Position numbers and translations under genes: made by a program
From: Akkermansiaceae bacterium
GTDB taxonomy: Bacteria; Verrucomicrobiota; Verrucomicrobiia; Verrucomicrobiales; DEV007
Assembly: GCA_024233085.1 (NCBI GenBank)
Contig: JACKQC010000009.1
Span: 124,001 to 188,000, forward strand
Length of the DNA: 64,000 bases
Direction: 5' to 3'
Part shown: positions 54,899-63,405 of the stretch, piece after piece
Numbering within the stretch: position 1 is the first letter of the stretch
How the letters are laid out: each line of letters begins with the position of its first letter
The notes under the pieces: generated by a model
What the model was told of the DNA's origin: nothing
The model's database searches: none
What the model saw: the letters and a program-made list of their open reading frames with translations, nothing else

Positions 54899-57115
54899 TC
54901 AGGCGTTTTTGCCCACCCCTCGCCGGTCGCCGAGCATTTCCCCGATCATTCGCCGGAGATCCTTGGGAGGGTAGGGCTTGGGCAGGACGGCGTCGAACCC
55001 GAAATCCGCCGGCCGCGCCATGGCGGGCGCGTCGGAATACCCGCTCGACACGATGGATCGCACCTCGGGATCGAGCCGGCGAAGGGCGCGCATGGTTTCC
55101 ACGCCGCCCATGCCGTGGACAATGGTCAGGTCGCAGAGCACGAGGTCGAATCGCTCGCCGGTCTCCATCGCCTCGCGATACACCCGAACCGTGTCGCGGC
55201 CGTCGGCCGTCTCCACGACTTCGTGGTCGTCCCGGCGCAGAGTCACCGCGATCAGGCGGCGGATCAGGGCGTCATCCTCCAGCACGAGAATCCGCGCCGG
55301 CGCGGCATCCGGAGCGGGCGCGGAATCTCCCGGCGGCGGCGCGCCGTCTTCGCGCGCGGGGCGCCGCGGCGGGAGGGAAACTCCGGTTTGCGAGGCGTCG
55401 TCGGTCCGGCCTTCGTCCCAACCCTGCGCCTCCAGGGGTGAGCAAAAGGTCGCGATGGTGCCCCGCCCCGTCTTCGACTGGAGCACGACGAAGCCGCCGT
55501 GCGCCTTCGCGATGGATTCGCAGACCGTCAGGCCGATGCCGGTGGCGTTGGCCCCGTCGCGGGTGGTGAAATAGGGGTCGAAGGCGTGGGCCAGTTCCTC
55601 CGGCGTCATGCCGCGACCGGTGTCGATAATCTCGATGATGAGATAGTCCTCGTCGGCGGGAATGGGGGCGTCTTTCAGGCGGCCGGCATCGTCTCCGCGG
55701 GCCGCGGAACAGCGGGCGATCAGGGCGCCGCCCCGGGGCATGGCCTGCTCGGCGTTGGCCACGAGATTTTCGATCAGCCGCGTGACCTGCCTTCGGTCGA
55801 GCACCGCCGTCAGGTCGGGCCGGTTGCACTGGAACTGGTAGCGAATCGCCGGGTGCCGGTGGCGCCGTTGGCGCAGGATGTGGCGCAGCAACTCGGCCAC
55901 CCGAACCTTCTCCCGAACCGGTTGCCCGCCCCGGGCGAAGGTCATCAACTGCTGCACCAGATTCCGCCCGTCCTCGGCGGCCCGGGAGGCGTTTCCGACC
56001 TCCTCCTGGACCTCCGGATCGTCCGGGCAACGCTCGCGCACCAGCTCGAGATTCCCGATCAGGACGGTGAGCAGGTTGTTGAAATCGTGGGCGAAGCCGC
56101 GGGCGAGCAGGCCGAGTCCCTCGAGCCGCTGCACGCGGGTGGACTCCATCTCGAAGCGCTTGCGGTCCGTCACGTCGCGGAAAATGCCCACCAGGCCCTC
56201 GCCGGCGGCGTAAAGCGACACCTCGAGCCAGGTCCCGCGCCGCTCGTCGCGCAGCTCGACGGTCTGGCGGCGTTTCCGCGCCGGAAACGGGCGGGTGAAG
56301 GACACGAAATGGGCGGCCTTGACCTCGTCGTCGAAGCAGGACCAGAAATCGCGCCCCAGCAGCGGGGTTTTTCCGCCAAAATAAGCAAAAGCCTCCGCGT
56401 TCGCGTGCGTCACCACCCAGTTCTCGTCGATTCCGAGCAGGGGATCGGCGATCTCGTCGATCAATCCGCCGTGGAAAGTTCCCCCGCCCGGCGCCGCCGC
56501 CGGTGGTGTCTCCGACTCCAGCGACTCGAACAGCGATCCGGCTTCGTCCTCCGGCGCGGCCGGGGTTCCGCCCCCGTTTTCGCCGCGCCCGCGCGGTCCG
56601 AGCAATTCCCGAAAGGAGGGCCGCCTCGCCAGTTGACTCGCCCGTTCCAGGGCCGACGCCCGCGCCGACGGGTCCGCCCTGGGGGGCTCGATCTGGGTGG
56701 CGCGCGAGGCCAGGGCGCGTCGTGTCGCCGCGTTTCCCAACGCGCTTTCCAGGCTCGCGATCAGTTCGCCCTCGCTGAAGGGTTTTCGCAAAAACCCGAC
56801 CGGTCCCAGGTCGCGAACCCGCTCGAGCACCGCGGCGCCCGAGTAACCCGTCAGAAACAGGATCGGCACCCCCCCGTCGGCCGTCAGCGCGCGCGCCGCC
56901 TCGATGCCGTCCCCCTCGCCGGCCAGCCGGATGTCCACCAGCGCGAGGTCCGGCTTCACCGCCGCGCCCAGCGAGAGCGCCTCCGCGGCCGAACGCGCGA
57001 CTCCGGCGACCTCGTAGCCCCGCGCCTCAAGGGTGGCCCGCAGGTCCATCCCCACGATCCGGTCATCTTCAACGACCAGGAGCCGGGGCTTGGAGTCGGG
57101 AGATTCCGCGGACAT
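54899..57115 (-). CDS. hybrid histidine kinase REC-PAS-HisKA-HATPase-REC
   Basis: About 738 residues from ATG 57115. First receiver (~10-125): VVEDDRIVG, phospho-acceptor D61 in ALVDIRLAG, TG in LFLTGYSG and K in FLRKPFS. After an Ala/Pro-rich linker comes a PAS domain (~245-330: LLGIDENWVVTHANAEAFAY). HisKA has the H-box GFAHDFNNLLTVLIGNLELV (His ~342). HATPase: ENLVANAEQAM (N-box), DTGRGMTPEELAHAFDPYF (G1) and GIGLTVCESIAKAHGGFVVL (G2). The second receiver at the C-terminus has VLEDDALIRRL and D~658 in LVLCDLTIV. Cytoplasmic with no membrane segment. All catalytic residues are present. The upstream PAS protein ends 7 nt before this start, so they are probably partners. Confidence 0.9.
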   Translation of the reverse strand: MSAESPDSKPRLLVVEDDRIVGMDLRATLEARGYEVAGVARSAAEALSLGAAVKPDLALVDIRLAGEGDGIEAARALTADGGVPILFLTGYSGAAVLERVRDLGPVGFLRKPFSEGELIASLESALGNAATRRALASRATQIEPPRADPSARASALERASQLARRPSFRELLGPRGRGENGGGTPAAPEDEAGSLFESLESETPPAAAPGGGTFHGGLIDEIADPLLGIDENWVVTHANAEAFAYFGGKTPLLGRDFWSCFDDEVKAAHFVSFTRPFPARKRRQTVELRDERRGTWLEVSLYAAGEGLVGIFRDVTDRKRFEMESTRVQRLEGLGLLARGFAHDFNNLLTVLIGNLELVRERCPDDPEVQEEVGNASRAAEDGRNLVQQLMTFARGGQPVREKVRVAELLRHILRQRRHRHPAIRYQFQCNRPDLTAVLDRRQVTRLIENLVANAEQAMPRGGALIARCSAARGDDAGRLKDAPIPADEDYLIIEIIDTGRGMTPEELAHAFDPYFTTRDGANATGIGLTVCESIAKAHGGFVVLQSKTGRGTIATFCSPLEAQGWDEGRTDDASQTGVSLPPRRPAREDGAPPPGDSAPAPDAAPARILVLEDDALIRRLIAVTLRRDDHEVVETADGRDTVRVYREAMETGERFDLVLCDLTIVHGMGGVETMRALRRLDPEVRSIVSSGYSDAPAMARPADFGFDAVLPKPYPPKDLRRMIGEMLGDRRGVGKNA

Positions 57116-57122
57116 GATTCCG

Positions 57123-59378
57123 CTAATTTGCCGTGGGAATCCAAACCTGTAAATTCGCACTTTCGCCCTCCGGCACCATGCGCACACTGGCCCGCATCTG
57201 CTGGATCAGGCCTTTCAGCGCCGCCAGCGAGGCCGTCTGAAAGACCTCCGACCCGGCTCGCGCGGTGAGACGGAGATAGCCGTCGCGTTCCACGATCGTC
57301 AACTCCATCGGCAGCCCCTCCCCGTCGGGATGCGACCGGCGGTGGCTCTCGGCGGCCAGGGCGATCTCCACCGCGTAAAGACCGATCGAAATGGCGATCT
57401 CCGCGGGGCAGACGATCTCGTCGTCGCCCGTAACCCGCATCGGCGGGGCGTCGCCGCTCTGGGAAATTCGCTCCACGTCCGAGGCCAGCGTCCGTGTCAG
57501 GGCCGTCATGCGGACCGGACCGTCCGGCTCGACCGCGAACTCCGGCAGCCGGGTCACCACCCGCAGCCGGGCCTGAAATTTCCGGAGCAGGTCGCGCGGA
57601 TCGCCACCGTGAACCGCGGCCTCGCCCGCCTCGAGCGCGAAGAGACTGCCGACGGTCTGGAGCTGGTTGCGGAAACGATGCCGCAGGCGCTCGCTCGCCA
57701 CCGCGTCGAGGCTCTCCTCCGTGGTTTCCCGGTGGATGCCCAGCAAGGAACGCGGGCAACCCACCTCCTCCACCGGCAGGAACACCACCTCGCAGGAGGC
57801 GATTTCACCGTTCTTCCGGCGAAAAGCCCGCCGGTCCCGCCAGCAACCGTCGCGGGTCAGCGAGTCCGACATCGCCTGGTTGAAATGATCGGCCTCGTCC
57901 TCGGGCACATAGAGCGTGGCCAGCCCCTGGCCGACGATTTCCTTCGCCGAATACCCGAAAATCCGTTCCGCGGCCGGATTCCAGTCCACGATCCGTCCCC
58001 GCACGTTCGTCAAGATCACGGCTTCCGTCAGGTGGCGAAAGGCGAGACTCCGCCGCACCAGCGCCTCGTGCGCGCGCGCCCGTTCGGTCACGTCGGAAAT
58101 CACCGCCACCGCCGCTTCCGAGCCGCAGGGCGCGATCCGGATCGAGTAGGTCAGCGCGCCGGCGTCGATCTCCGAGGAAAATTCCCAGGAACTCACCTTT
58201 CCGTCGTCCAGCGCCCGGCGGATCGCCTCCTTCACCCGCCGGCCCAGCTCCGGCCAGAAAGCCGAGACACTGCCGCCGATCCATTCCTCGTCCGCGAGCC
58301 GGCCGTTCCAGGGACCCGTCGGCGGCATCATGTCCTCGATGGTGCCGTCCGCTTTCAGCAGGAGAATCAGGTCCGGAATCGCCTCCAGCAGGGCCCGGTT
58401 CTGCTCCTGGCTCTCGCGCAATTCCCGCTCGCCCCCGGACTCGACCGGCGGCAGCCATGGATCGTCCTCCAGGGAGCGTTCGATGGGATCGATCGAATCG
58501 GACCGCCCGGTCTGCATTTCCCGGACCAGATAAGCAACATAGTGAACCTTGCGGTCCGCGTCGCGAATGGGCGCCAGCGTCACCTCCGTTTCGGCGATCT
58601 CGTTCGTGTCGCCCCGCCGGAAGCGCGCCCGCAACACCACGTCGTTCGCCGATTCGCTCGACAACAGCGACTTTTCCGCCGCGATCAGCGGCGCGCGATC
58701 CTCCGCCACCACCCGGTCCGTCAGCGTCTGACGCCGCAGCTCGGAACGCGGAAGATCGATCAGGTTTTCCACCGCCGGATTGGTCTCGACCAGCCGGCCC
58801 GTGCGATCGACCAGCGCGATGCCCACCGGCGCGTGGTGAAAGACGGTGTTGAACTTCGCCTCGGTCAGCTTCAGCGCGTCCTCCGACCGGCGGCTCTCGG
58901 TGACGTCGAACAAGGTCAGCAACAGGCCGCCGTCCCCGAGCAGCTTCGCGCGAAACTCGATCTCCCGCAGTTTTTCCTCGGCCGTTTTCAGCGAAAACGC
59001 CCGCGTCAACTGCTTGCGCCACAGGTGTTCCCACCAGGACTGGATCACCTTTTTCGCGTAGGCCTCGTCCCGGCAGCCGCGCGTCAGCCACTCCTCGATC
59101 CCGCCGCACTCGCGGATGTCGAACCCGAGCAGCTTGCGATGGTGAGGATTGGCGTAAACCACTCCGCCGTCCCCGTCGAAAAGGATGACGCCGAAGGGCA
59201 GGTTGTCGGCGATCTCGTGCCCGGTCATGGTGTCCCCGGAGCCGAAGCCGGGACGCTTCGGCGAAGACGACGGGGCCGACACACTGCCCTCCGGCACCTG
59301 GCCGGATGTCAGCATGTCGTCTTCCGCATCGGACTCGCCGGAGGACCCGGCGTCCGAACCGTAGGGACGGGAAACCAC
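57123..59378 (-). CDS. multi-PAS sensor protein with degenerate HisKA_2-type kinase
   Basis: 751 residues from a GTG at 59378; ATGs at 59315 and 59228 are alternatives, the last starting exactly at the first PAS domain. Four PAS domains are recognisable: NLPFGVILFDGDGGVVYANP, VFHHAPVGIALVDRTGRLVE, LEAIPDLILLLKADGTIEDM and LTEAVILTNVRGRIVDWNPA. The C-terminus has the HisKA_2 H-box RLRHRFRNQLQTVGSLFALE (His ~569). The ATP-binding part, however, reads ISIGLYAVEIALAAESHR where an ELvtNA N-box is expected, and the DnGvG position reads ARAGSEVF, so nucleotide binding is probably lost. It most likely senses ligands and modulates the hybrid kinase encoded 7 nt downstream. Confidence 0.8.
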   Translation of the reverse strand: MVSRPYGSDAGSSGESDAEDDMLTSGQVPEGSVSAPSSSPKRPGFGSGDTMTGHEIADNLPFGVILFDGDGGVVYANPHHRKLLGFDIRECGGIEEWLTRGCRDEAYAKKVIQSWWEHLWRKQLTRAFSLKTAEEKLREIEFRAKLLGDGGLLLTLFDVTESRRSEDALKLTEAKFNTVFHHAPVGIALVDRTGRLVETNPAVENLIDLPRSELRRQTLTDRVVAEDRAPLIAAEKSLLSSESANDVVLRARFRRGDTNEIAETEVTLAPIRDADRKVHYVAYLVREMQTGRSDSIDPIERSLEDDPWLPPVESGGERELRESQEQNRALLEAIPDLILLLKADGTIEDMMPPTGPWNGRLADEEWIGGSVSAFWPELGRRVKEAIRRALDDGKVSSWEFSSEIDAGALTYSIRIAPCGSEAAVAVISDVTERARAHEALVRRSLAFRHLTEAVILTNVRGRIVDWNPAAERIFGYSAKEIVGQGLATLYVPEDEADHFNQAMSDSLTRDGCWRDRRAFRRKNGEIASCEVVFLPVEEVGCPRSLLGIHRETTEESLDAVASERLRHRFRNQLQTVGSLFALEAGEAAVHGGDPRDLLRKFQARLRVVTRLPEFAVEPDGPVRMTALTRTLASDVERISQSGDAPPMRVTGDDEIVCPAEIAISIGLYAVEIALAAESHRRSHPDGEGLPMELTIVERDGYLRLTARAGSEVFQTASLAALKGLIQQMRASVRMVPEGESANLQVWIPTAN

Positions 59379-59544
59379 GAGGACGCAGATTTGAGAATTT
59401 TCTAGACCCTGATATTTAGGAAAGGCAAACTAATTCGGCAAGCTGAATCGCCGAAAAATTCGTGAAAATGCGAAATAAATCGCCCTTTCCGCTCCGAAAC
59501 GGGCTTATTCGCCGCGTTTCCCCCGATTTTCCGCCGCCGGGCGC

Positions 59545-60333
59545 TCAGTAGGCGCCGACCATGGCGCCGTCGATCAGGAGATTCTGCCCCGAAACGTAGG
59601 CATTCGCCTCCGAGCACAAAAACGCGACGATTCGCCCGAAGTCCGCCGGCTCGCCGTAGCGCCCCAGCGGGATGGCCGCCTCGCTCTGGCGGCGCTGCTC
59701 GTCGTAGGCGATTCCTTTCTGGCCGGCCCAGAGAGTGTCGAGCTGGGCGACGCGCTCGGTGTCGACGCGGCCGGGACCGACGGTGTTGACGAGAATTTTG
59801 TCCTTTCCCAGCTCCCGGGCCAGGGTTTTGCCGAGACCGACCAGGCCGGCGCGGAAGGTGTTCGAGAGCAACAGTCCGTCGATCGCCTGCTTCGTCGAGG
59901 CCGAGCTGTTGTTCACGATTCGCCCGCCGCCGCCGGCGCGAAAATGCGGCAGCGCCGCGCGGATCGCCCGGACGTAACCCAGCAGCGTCAGATCGAAGGC
60001 CGACCGCCACGCGTCGTCGTCGAACTGGTCGAAGCCGCCGGCCGGCGGTCCGCCGGTGTTGTTGAAAAGCGCCCACAGGCCGCCGAACTCCGCCGCCGTT
60101 CGCTCGACCGCCCGCTCCACATCGGCCGCGACGGTGATGTCGCCCGCCGTGAAGAGCGGCTCGTTCCCCGTCTCCGCGGCGATGGCGGCGGCGGTATCGC
60201 GCAGTTTTTCCTCCGACCGGGCGAAGAGCATCACGCGCGCGCCCTCGCGGGCGAATTCCAGTGCCACCCCGCGGCCGAGACCGCCCGAGGACGCCATCAC
60301 GAGCACCGGTTTGTCCTTGAGACCGAGATTCAT
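59545..60333 (-). CDS. short-chain dehydrogenase/reductase family protein lacking the usual Tyr
   Basis: 262 residues. The Rossmann motif is ASSGGLGRGVALEFAREGAR, then GDITVAADVERAVERTAAEF, ALFNNTGGPPAGGFDQFDDD (NNAG-like) and GGGGRIVNNSSASTKQAIDG with the active-site Ser region. The YxxxK motif is replaced: the Lys is kept in LLLSNTFRAGLVGLGKTLAR, but an Asn stands about where Tyr is expected. VNTVGPGRVDTERVAQL and IPLGRYGEPADFGRIVAFLC complete the fold. I recall a subgroup of bacterial SDR proteins with this SN.lRA pattern, whose activity is unclear; oxidoreductase function is therefore not assured. The frame to 60421 overlaps palindrome copy 7 and is rejected as the start. Confidence 0.82.
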   Translation of the reverse strand: MNLGLKDKPVLVMASSGGLGRGVALEFAREGARVMLFARSEEKLRDTAAAIAAETGNEPLFTAGDITVAADVERAVERTAAEFGGLWALFNNTGGPPAGGFDQFDDDAWRSAFDLTLLGYVRAIRAALPHFRAGGGGRIVNNSSASTKQAIDGLLLSNTFRAGLVGLGKTLARELGKDKILVNTVGPGRVDTERVAQLDTLWAGQKGIAYDEQRRQSEAAIPLGRYGEPADFGRIVAFLCSEANAYVSGQNLLIDGAMVGAY

Positions 60334-60733
60334 GGTGGCCGAGGATAGTGCAGGGCGGCCCGGTGGCCAATCCCGAAAACGGCCGGTCTTCGGCGGCCCG
60401 ACCCGACAGGGTTGACTCCATGACCTAACCCTGTTGGGTCGTGCGCCTCGCCTCGCCTCGGCTTCCCGCCTTCATCGGCGGGGTGGGATACCGGCGGAAA
60501 ATGGTCGATTGTCTGGTCGGTCACAGGTTTCACCCCTTGCACATGGCATTCGACGGCTCAGCGGGGACGCTTCGCCCCACCCGGCTTCGCGCCTTCGGAC
60601 AATCAAGGTCCCACCGATCGATCCTGGCAAGTCCGCCTCGAGCGGGGCGCTTCGCGTTGCGGAACGGGTCCCTCCGTGACATTTTGCCGCCCGCACTCCG
60701 CGTTCGCGCGCGGTGTTTCCGGGAGGGATTTCG
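60334..60733. other. divergent intergenic region with palindrome copy 7
   Basis: About 400 nt between the SDR and glycosyltransferase starts. Apart from the 43-nt palindrome at 60399-60441 I see no gene. A GGGAGG ribosome-binding site precedes the glycosyltransferase ATG. Confidence 0.5.
60399..60441. repeat. 43-nt palindromic repeat, copy 7
   Basis: It begins CGACCCGACAGGGTTGAC and ends AACCCTGTTGGGTCG. It lies 65 nt upstream of the SDR start codon. Confidence 0.85.
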
Positions 60734-61918
60734 ATGAACGTGGTTTTCGTCAATTTCGGCCAGTCCGACAACAACAGCGCCTACCACATCCAGGGCTTCG
60801 CGCGCGGTCTCGCGGCGCGGGGGCACGATGTCGTGGTGGCGGCGGTCAAGGCGGCGCCGGACGGCGAATACCCGGCGCGCGACGGCCACCGGCTGGTCTC
60901 GCACCGCACGGCGCTGCGGCTGGGCGTCCCTTTCGCCGATGGAAACGGGGCCGACATTCTGCATGTCTGGACGCCGCGGGAGATCACACGGCTTTTTGCC
61001 CACATCTACGCCGAGGTCTGGGGGCCGGTGGCGCTGGTGGTGCACCAGGAGGACAACGAGGAGGCGATCTTCGAGCGTTACACGGGGCGAACCGTCGAGG
61101 AGGCGGCGCGGGAATTCGACGACGACCGCGACTGGTCGCGCGGGCTCATCCATCCGCGCCGGCACCGGGAGTTCGTCGCGGCGGCGCAGGGGGTGACGGC
61201 GGTGCATCGCTGCCTCGAACCGCTGATGGCGCCGGGCCAGCGCTGGATCGAGCTGCCGCCGGCGATCGACTTCGAATTTTTCTCGCCGGGCCCGGCCGAT
61301 CCCGAACTGCGGGAGGAGTGGTTTCCCATCACGATTCCCCGCGCCCTGGCCACTTACAACGGGAACGATCACCCGGCCGCGATGTGGGACGTGCGGCGGC
61401 TCTACGAGGCCTTCGATCTGTTGCTGGAGGACGGGCTCGACATCGGCCTGCTGCGGACCGGCCACACGCTGCGCAACGCCTACGACGGGGTCTATTGCCT
61501 GTCGGGCGACCGCTACCGGGAGCTGGGATTCGTCGACCGCGATTTCCTGCCGAAAATCCTCCGAAACATCGACTTCGCCATCCAGCCCGGGGACGACGAC
61601 CCTTTCAACGCCTGCCGCCTGCCCGCGAAGGTTCCCGAATACCTCGCCATGGGCGTGCCGCTGATCGCGGGCCGGGCCAACATCGGCCGGGAACTCGAGG
61701 CGGCGGACGCGGCGATCGTTCTCGACCGCACGACGCCGGCCAACCTCGCCGACGCGGCGGAGTGGCTCACGGAACACCCGGCGGAGGCCGCCGAGATGGC
61801 CGGGCGCGCGCGGCGTTTCGCGCGCCGGCGATTCGGGGCGGAAACGATCCTGCCGACGCTGGAGGCGTTTTACCGCGAGTGCCTGGAGGGCGGGGCGCGC
61901 TTCGACCCGGCGCGCTGA
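60734..61918 (+). CDS. glycosyltransferase (GT-B, family 4-like)
   Basis: About 394 residues from ATG 60734, with GGGAGG 7-12 nt before it; the ORF start at 60713 is not needed. The N-terminal lobe begins NVVFVNFGQSDNNSAYHIQG, FARGLAARGHDVVVAAVK and DILHVWTPREITRLFAHIYA. The C-terminal lobe contains IDFEFFSPGPADPELREEW, LATYNGNDHPAAMWDVRRLY, RNIDFAIQPGDDDPFNACRL and LPAKVPEYLAMGVPLIAGRA, the retaining GT4 pattern with the E of PEYLAMG contacting the donor. No membrane segment. It probably adds a sugar to LPS, a polysaccharide or a lipid; donor and acceptor are unknown. It precedes the lipoprotein hydrolase by 65 nt on the same strand. Confidence 0.85.
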   Translation: MNVVFVNFGQSDNNSAYHIQGFARGLAARGHDVVVAAVKAAPDGEYPARDGHRLVSHRTALRLGVPFADGNGADILHVWTPREITRLFAHIYAEVWGPVALVVHQEDNEEAIFERYTGRTVEEAAREFDDDRDWSRGLIHPRRHREFVAAAQGVTAVHRCLEPLMAPGQRWIELPPAIDFEFFSPGPADPELREEWFPITIPRALATYNGNDHPAAMWDVRRLYEAFDLLLEDGLDIGLLRTGHTLRNAYDGVYCLSGDRYRELGFVDRDFLPKILRNIDFAIQPGDDDPFNACRLPAKVPEYLAMGVPLIAGRANIGRELEAADAAIVLDRTTPANLADAAEWLTEHPAEAAEMAGRARRFARRRFGAETILPTLEAFYRECLEGGARFDPAR

Positions 61919-61983
61919 CGGGGGGGCGCGCCGTTTTTTCGCGCTTGCCATCGCGGGCCGCCGGACCTGTAATGGTCCCCGTT

Positions 61984-63390
61984 ATGGGAACCGCAACGAA
62001 ACTTCACAGGCTCGCCCCGGCGATTTTTTTAACGGTGGTCCTTTGCTCCTGCACGGCGCACCGCCAGTTTCACACCGACTTCAATTTCGGTCCCGTCGGC
62101 GGCCCCCGCGGCGAAGGGGACGAGCGCGTTTTCGAGGCGCACGGGAAATACCTCCTCGCCCACGTCGAATTCGACGACCAGGGGAAGTACTGGGAGACCG
62201 ACCTCGGCCGGACGGCGGGCGGGCCGGTGAACCAGATCGAGGCGCTCGAAGCCGTGGTGAAGGCCGATGTCGCGGCCCGGCCCGCGCGTTATCGGAACGG
62301 CGCGGTCTTCGTCGCCTACGCCCACGGCTGGCGGCATGGGGCGCGCGACGGGGACTCGGACCTGCTCCATTTCCGCGAACTGCTCGAGGGCGTCGCCGAC
62401 GAGGAGCAGAAGGGCGGGAAGCGGCCCGTCATCGGGGTTTATCTGAGCTGGCGGGGCGGGAGAGTCGACGAATTGCGCGGCACTCCGGTCGAGAAAGTCG
62501 CCGCGCCGGTGCTCGCGGTTCCGGCCTTCCTCACCTATTGGGATCGGAAGGAGACGGCCCACCACATCGGCACGCACTCCTTCGGCGAAACCCTGACGCG
62601 CCTTTACGAATTGCGGAACCACGTGATCAGGCATGGCGAGGGGTTGGAGGAGGATGACCAGAAACGCGCCAAGACGCGCCTGATCGCCGTGGGCCACAGC
62701 TTCGGCGGCGCGGCGTTGTTCTCGGCGGTGTCGCGGTTCTTCGAGGACGAGTTGATCCGGGTCGAAACGGGCGAGAAAAAGTGGATCAAGCGTCGCTGGG
62801 ACCTCGTATTGCTCGTGAATCCGGCCTTCGAGGCGCTGCGCTACGAGACGATCCACCGCTACACCGCGCGCATCGACCCGGCCGCGAGTTCGCCCTATCT
62901 GCACCTGCCGCGAATGCTGGTGGTCAGCGCGGGAAACGACGGGGCGAACCACTTCGCGCTCCCCGTGGGCCAGACGCTGGGCGATCTGCTGCGGCCGAAG
63001 CAGCGCGACAATCCGCGCCTGAACGAGGAGAAGCAACTGACGACGGCGCTGGGATTTCACGACGCCTTCCGCACCCACAGGCTGATCTACGACGAAAACC
63101 CCGCCCCGGGGAAACCGCGCGTCCAGCTCGAATTCGACACGAAGACTTTGGCGGATCGCTCCGCCTTCGCCGAGGCGGACTACGCCCCGACGCGGGCTCA
63201 GTCGTATCTGAGGGCCTTCGACCCGGTTTTTGTCGACGGAAAGAGCCCGCGCCGGGTCCTGCCTTTCATGGTGGCGCGCACCGATGACGTCCGCATTCTC
63301 GACGGCCACACGGGCATCTGGCGGACGCCGTTTCGGGATTTCGTCATCGCGTTTCTCGCGGCCCGCGAGGAGGCGGTGCGCGGGCTGTGA
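61984..63390 (+). CDS. lipoprotein with alpha/beta-hydrolase fold
   Basis: About 468 residues from ATG 61984 (61972 possible). The lipoprotein signal is HRLAPAIFLTVVLCSC. The chain shows an alpha/beta-hydrolase outline: AVFVAYAHGWRHGARDGDSD near the oxyanion region, VIGVYLSWRGGRVDELRG, and a nucleophile elbow IAVGHSFGGAALFSAVSRFF. LLVNPAFEALRYETIHRYTA and MLVVSAGNDGANHFALPVGQ may hold the acid residue. A histidine lies in GFHDAFRTHRLIYDE. This resembles large DUF-type lipase/esterase-like proteins without a named family. Location is the outer or inner membrane, periplasmic side. Function unknown; a lipid or ester hydrolase is likely. Confidence 0.75.
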   Translation: MGTATKLHRLAPAIFLTVVLCSCTAHRQFHTDFNFGPVGGPRGEGDERVFEAHGKYLLAHVEFDDQGKYWETDLGRTAGGPVNQIEALEAVVKADVAARPARYRNGAVFVAYAHGWRHGARDGDSDLLHFRELLEGVADEEQKGGKRPVIGVYLSWRGGRVDELRGTPVEKVAAPVLAVPAFLTYWDRKETAHHIGTHSFGETLTRLYELRNHVIRHGEGLEEDDQKRAKTRLIAVGHSFGGAALFSAVSRFFEDELIRVETGEKKWIKRRWDLVLLVNPAFEALRYETIHRYTARIDPAASSPYLHLPRMLVVSAGNDGANHFALPVGQTLGDLLRPKQRDNPRLNEEKQLTTALGFHDAFRTHRLIYDENPAPGKPRVQLEFDTKTLADRSAFAEADYAPTRAQSYLRAFDPVFVDGKSPRRVLPFMVARTDDVRILDGHTGIWRTPFRDFVIAFLAAREEAVRGL

Positions 63391-63405
63391 CGCCGCCGGC
63401 GGTGA

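Noticed and set aside
60676..61983. A single 904-codon frame joining the glycosyltransferase and lipoprotein regions
   Set aside because: The first part is the glycosyltransferase read in the wrong frame; the true lipoprotein begins at 61984 with its own signal sequence.
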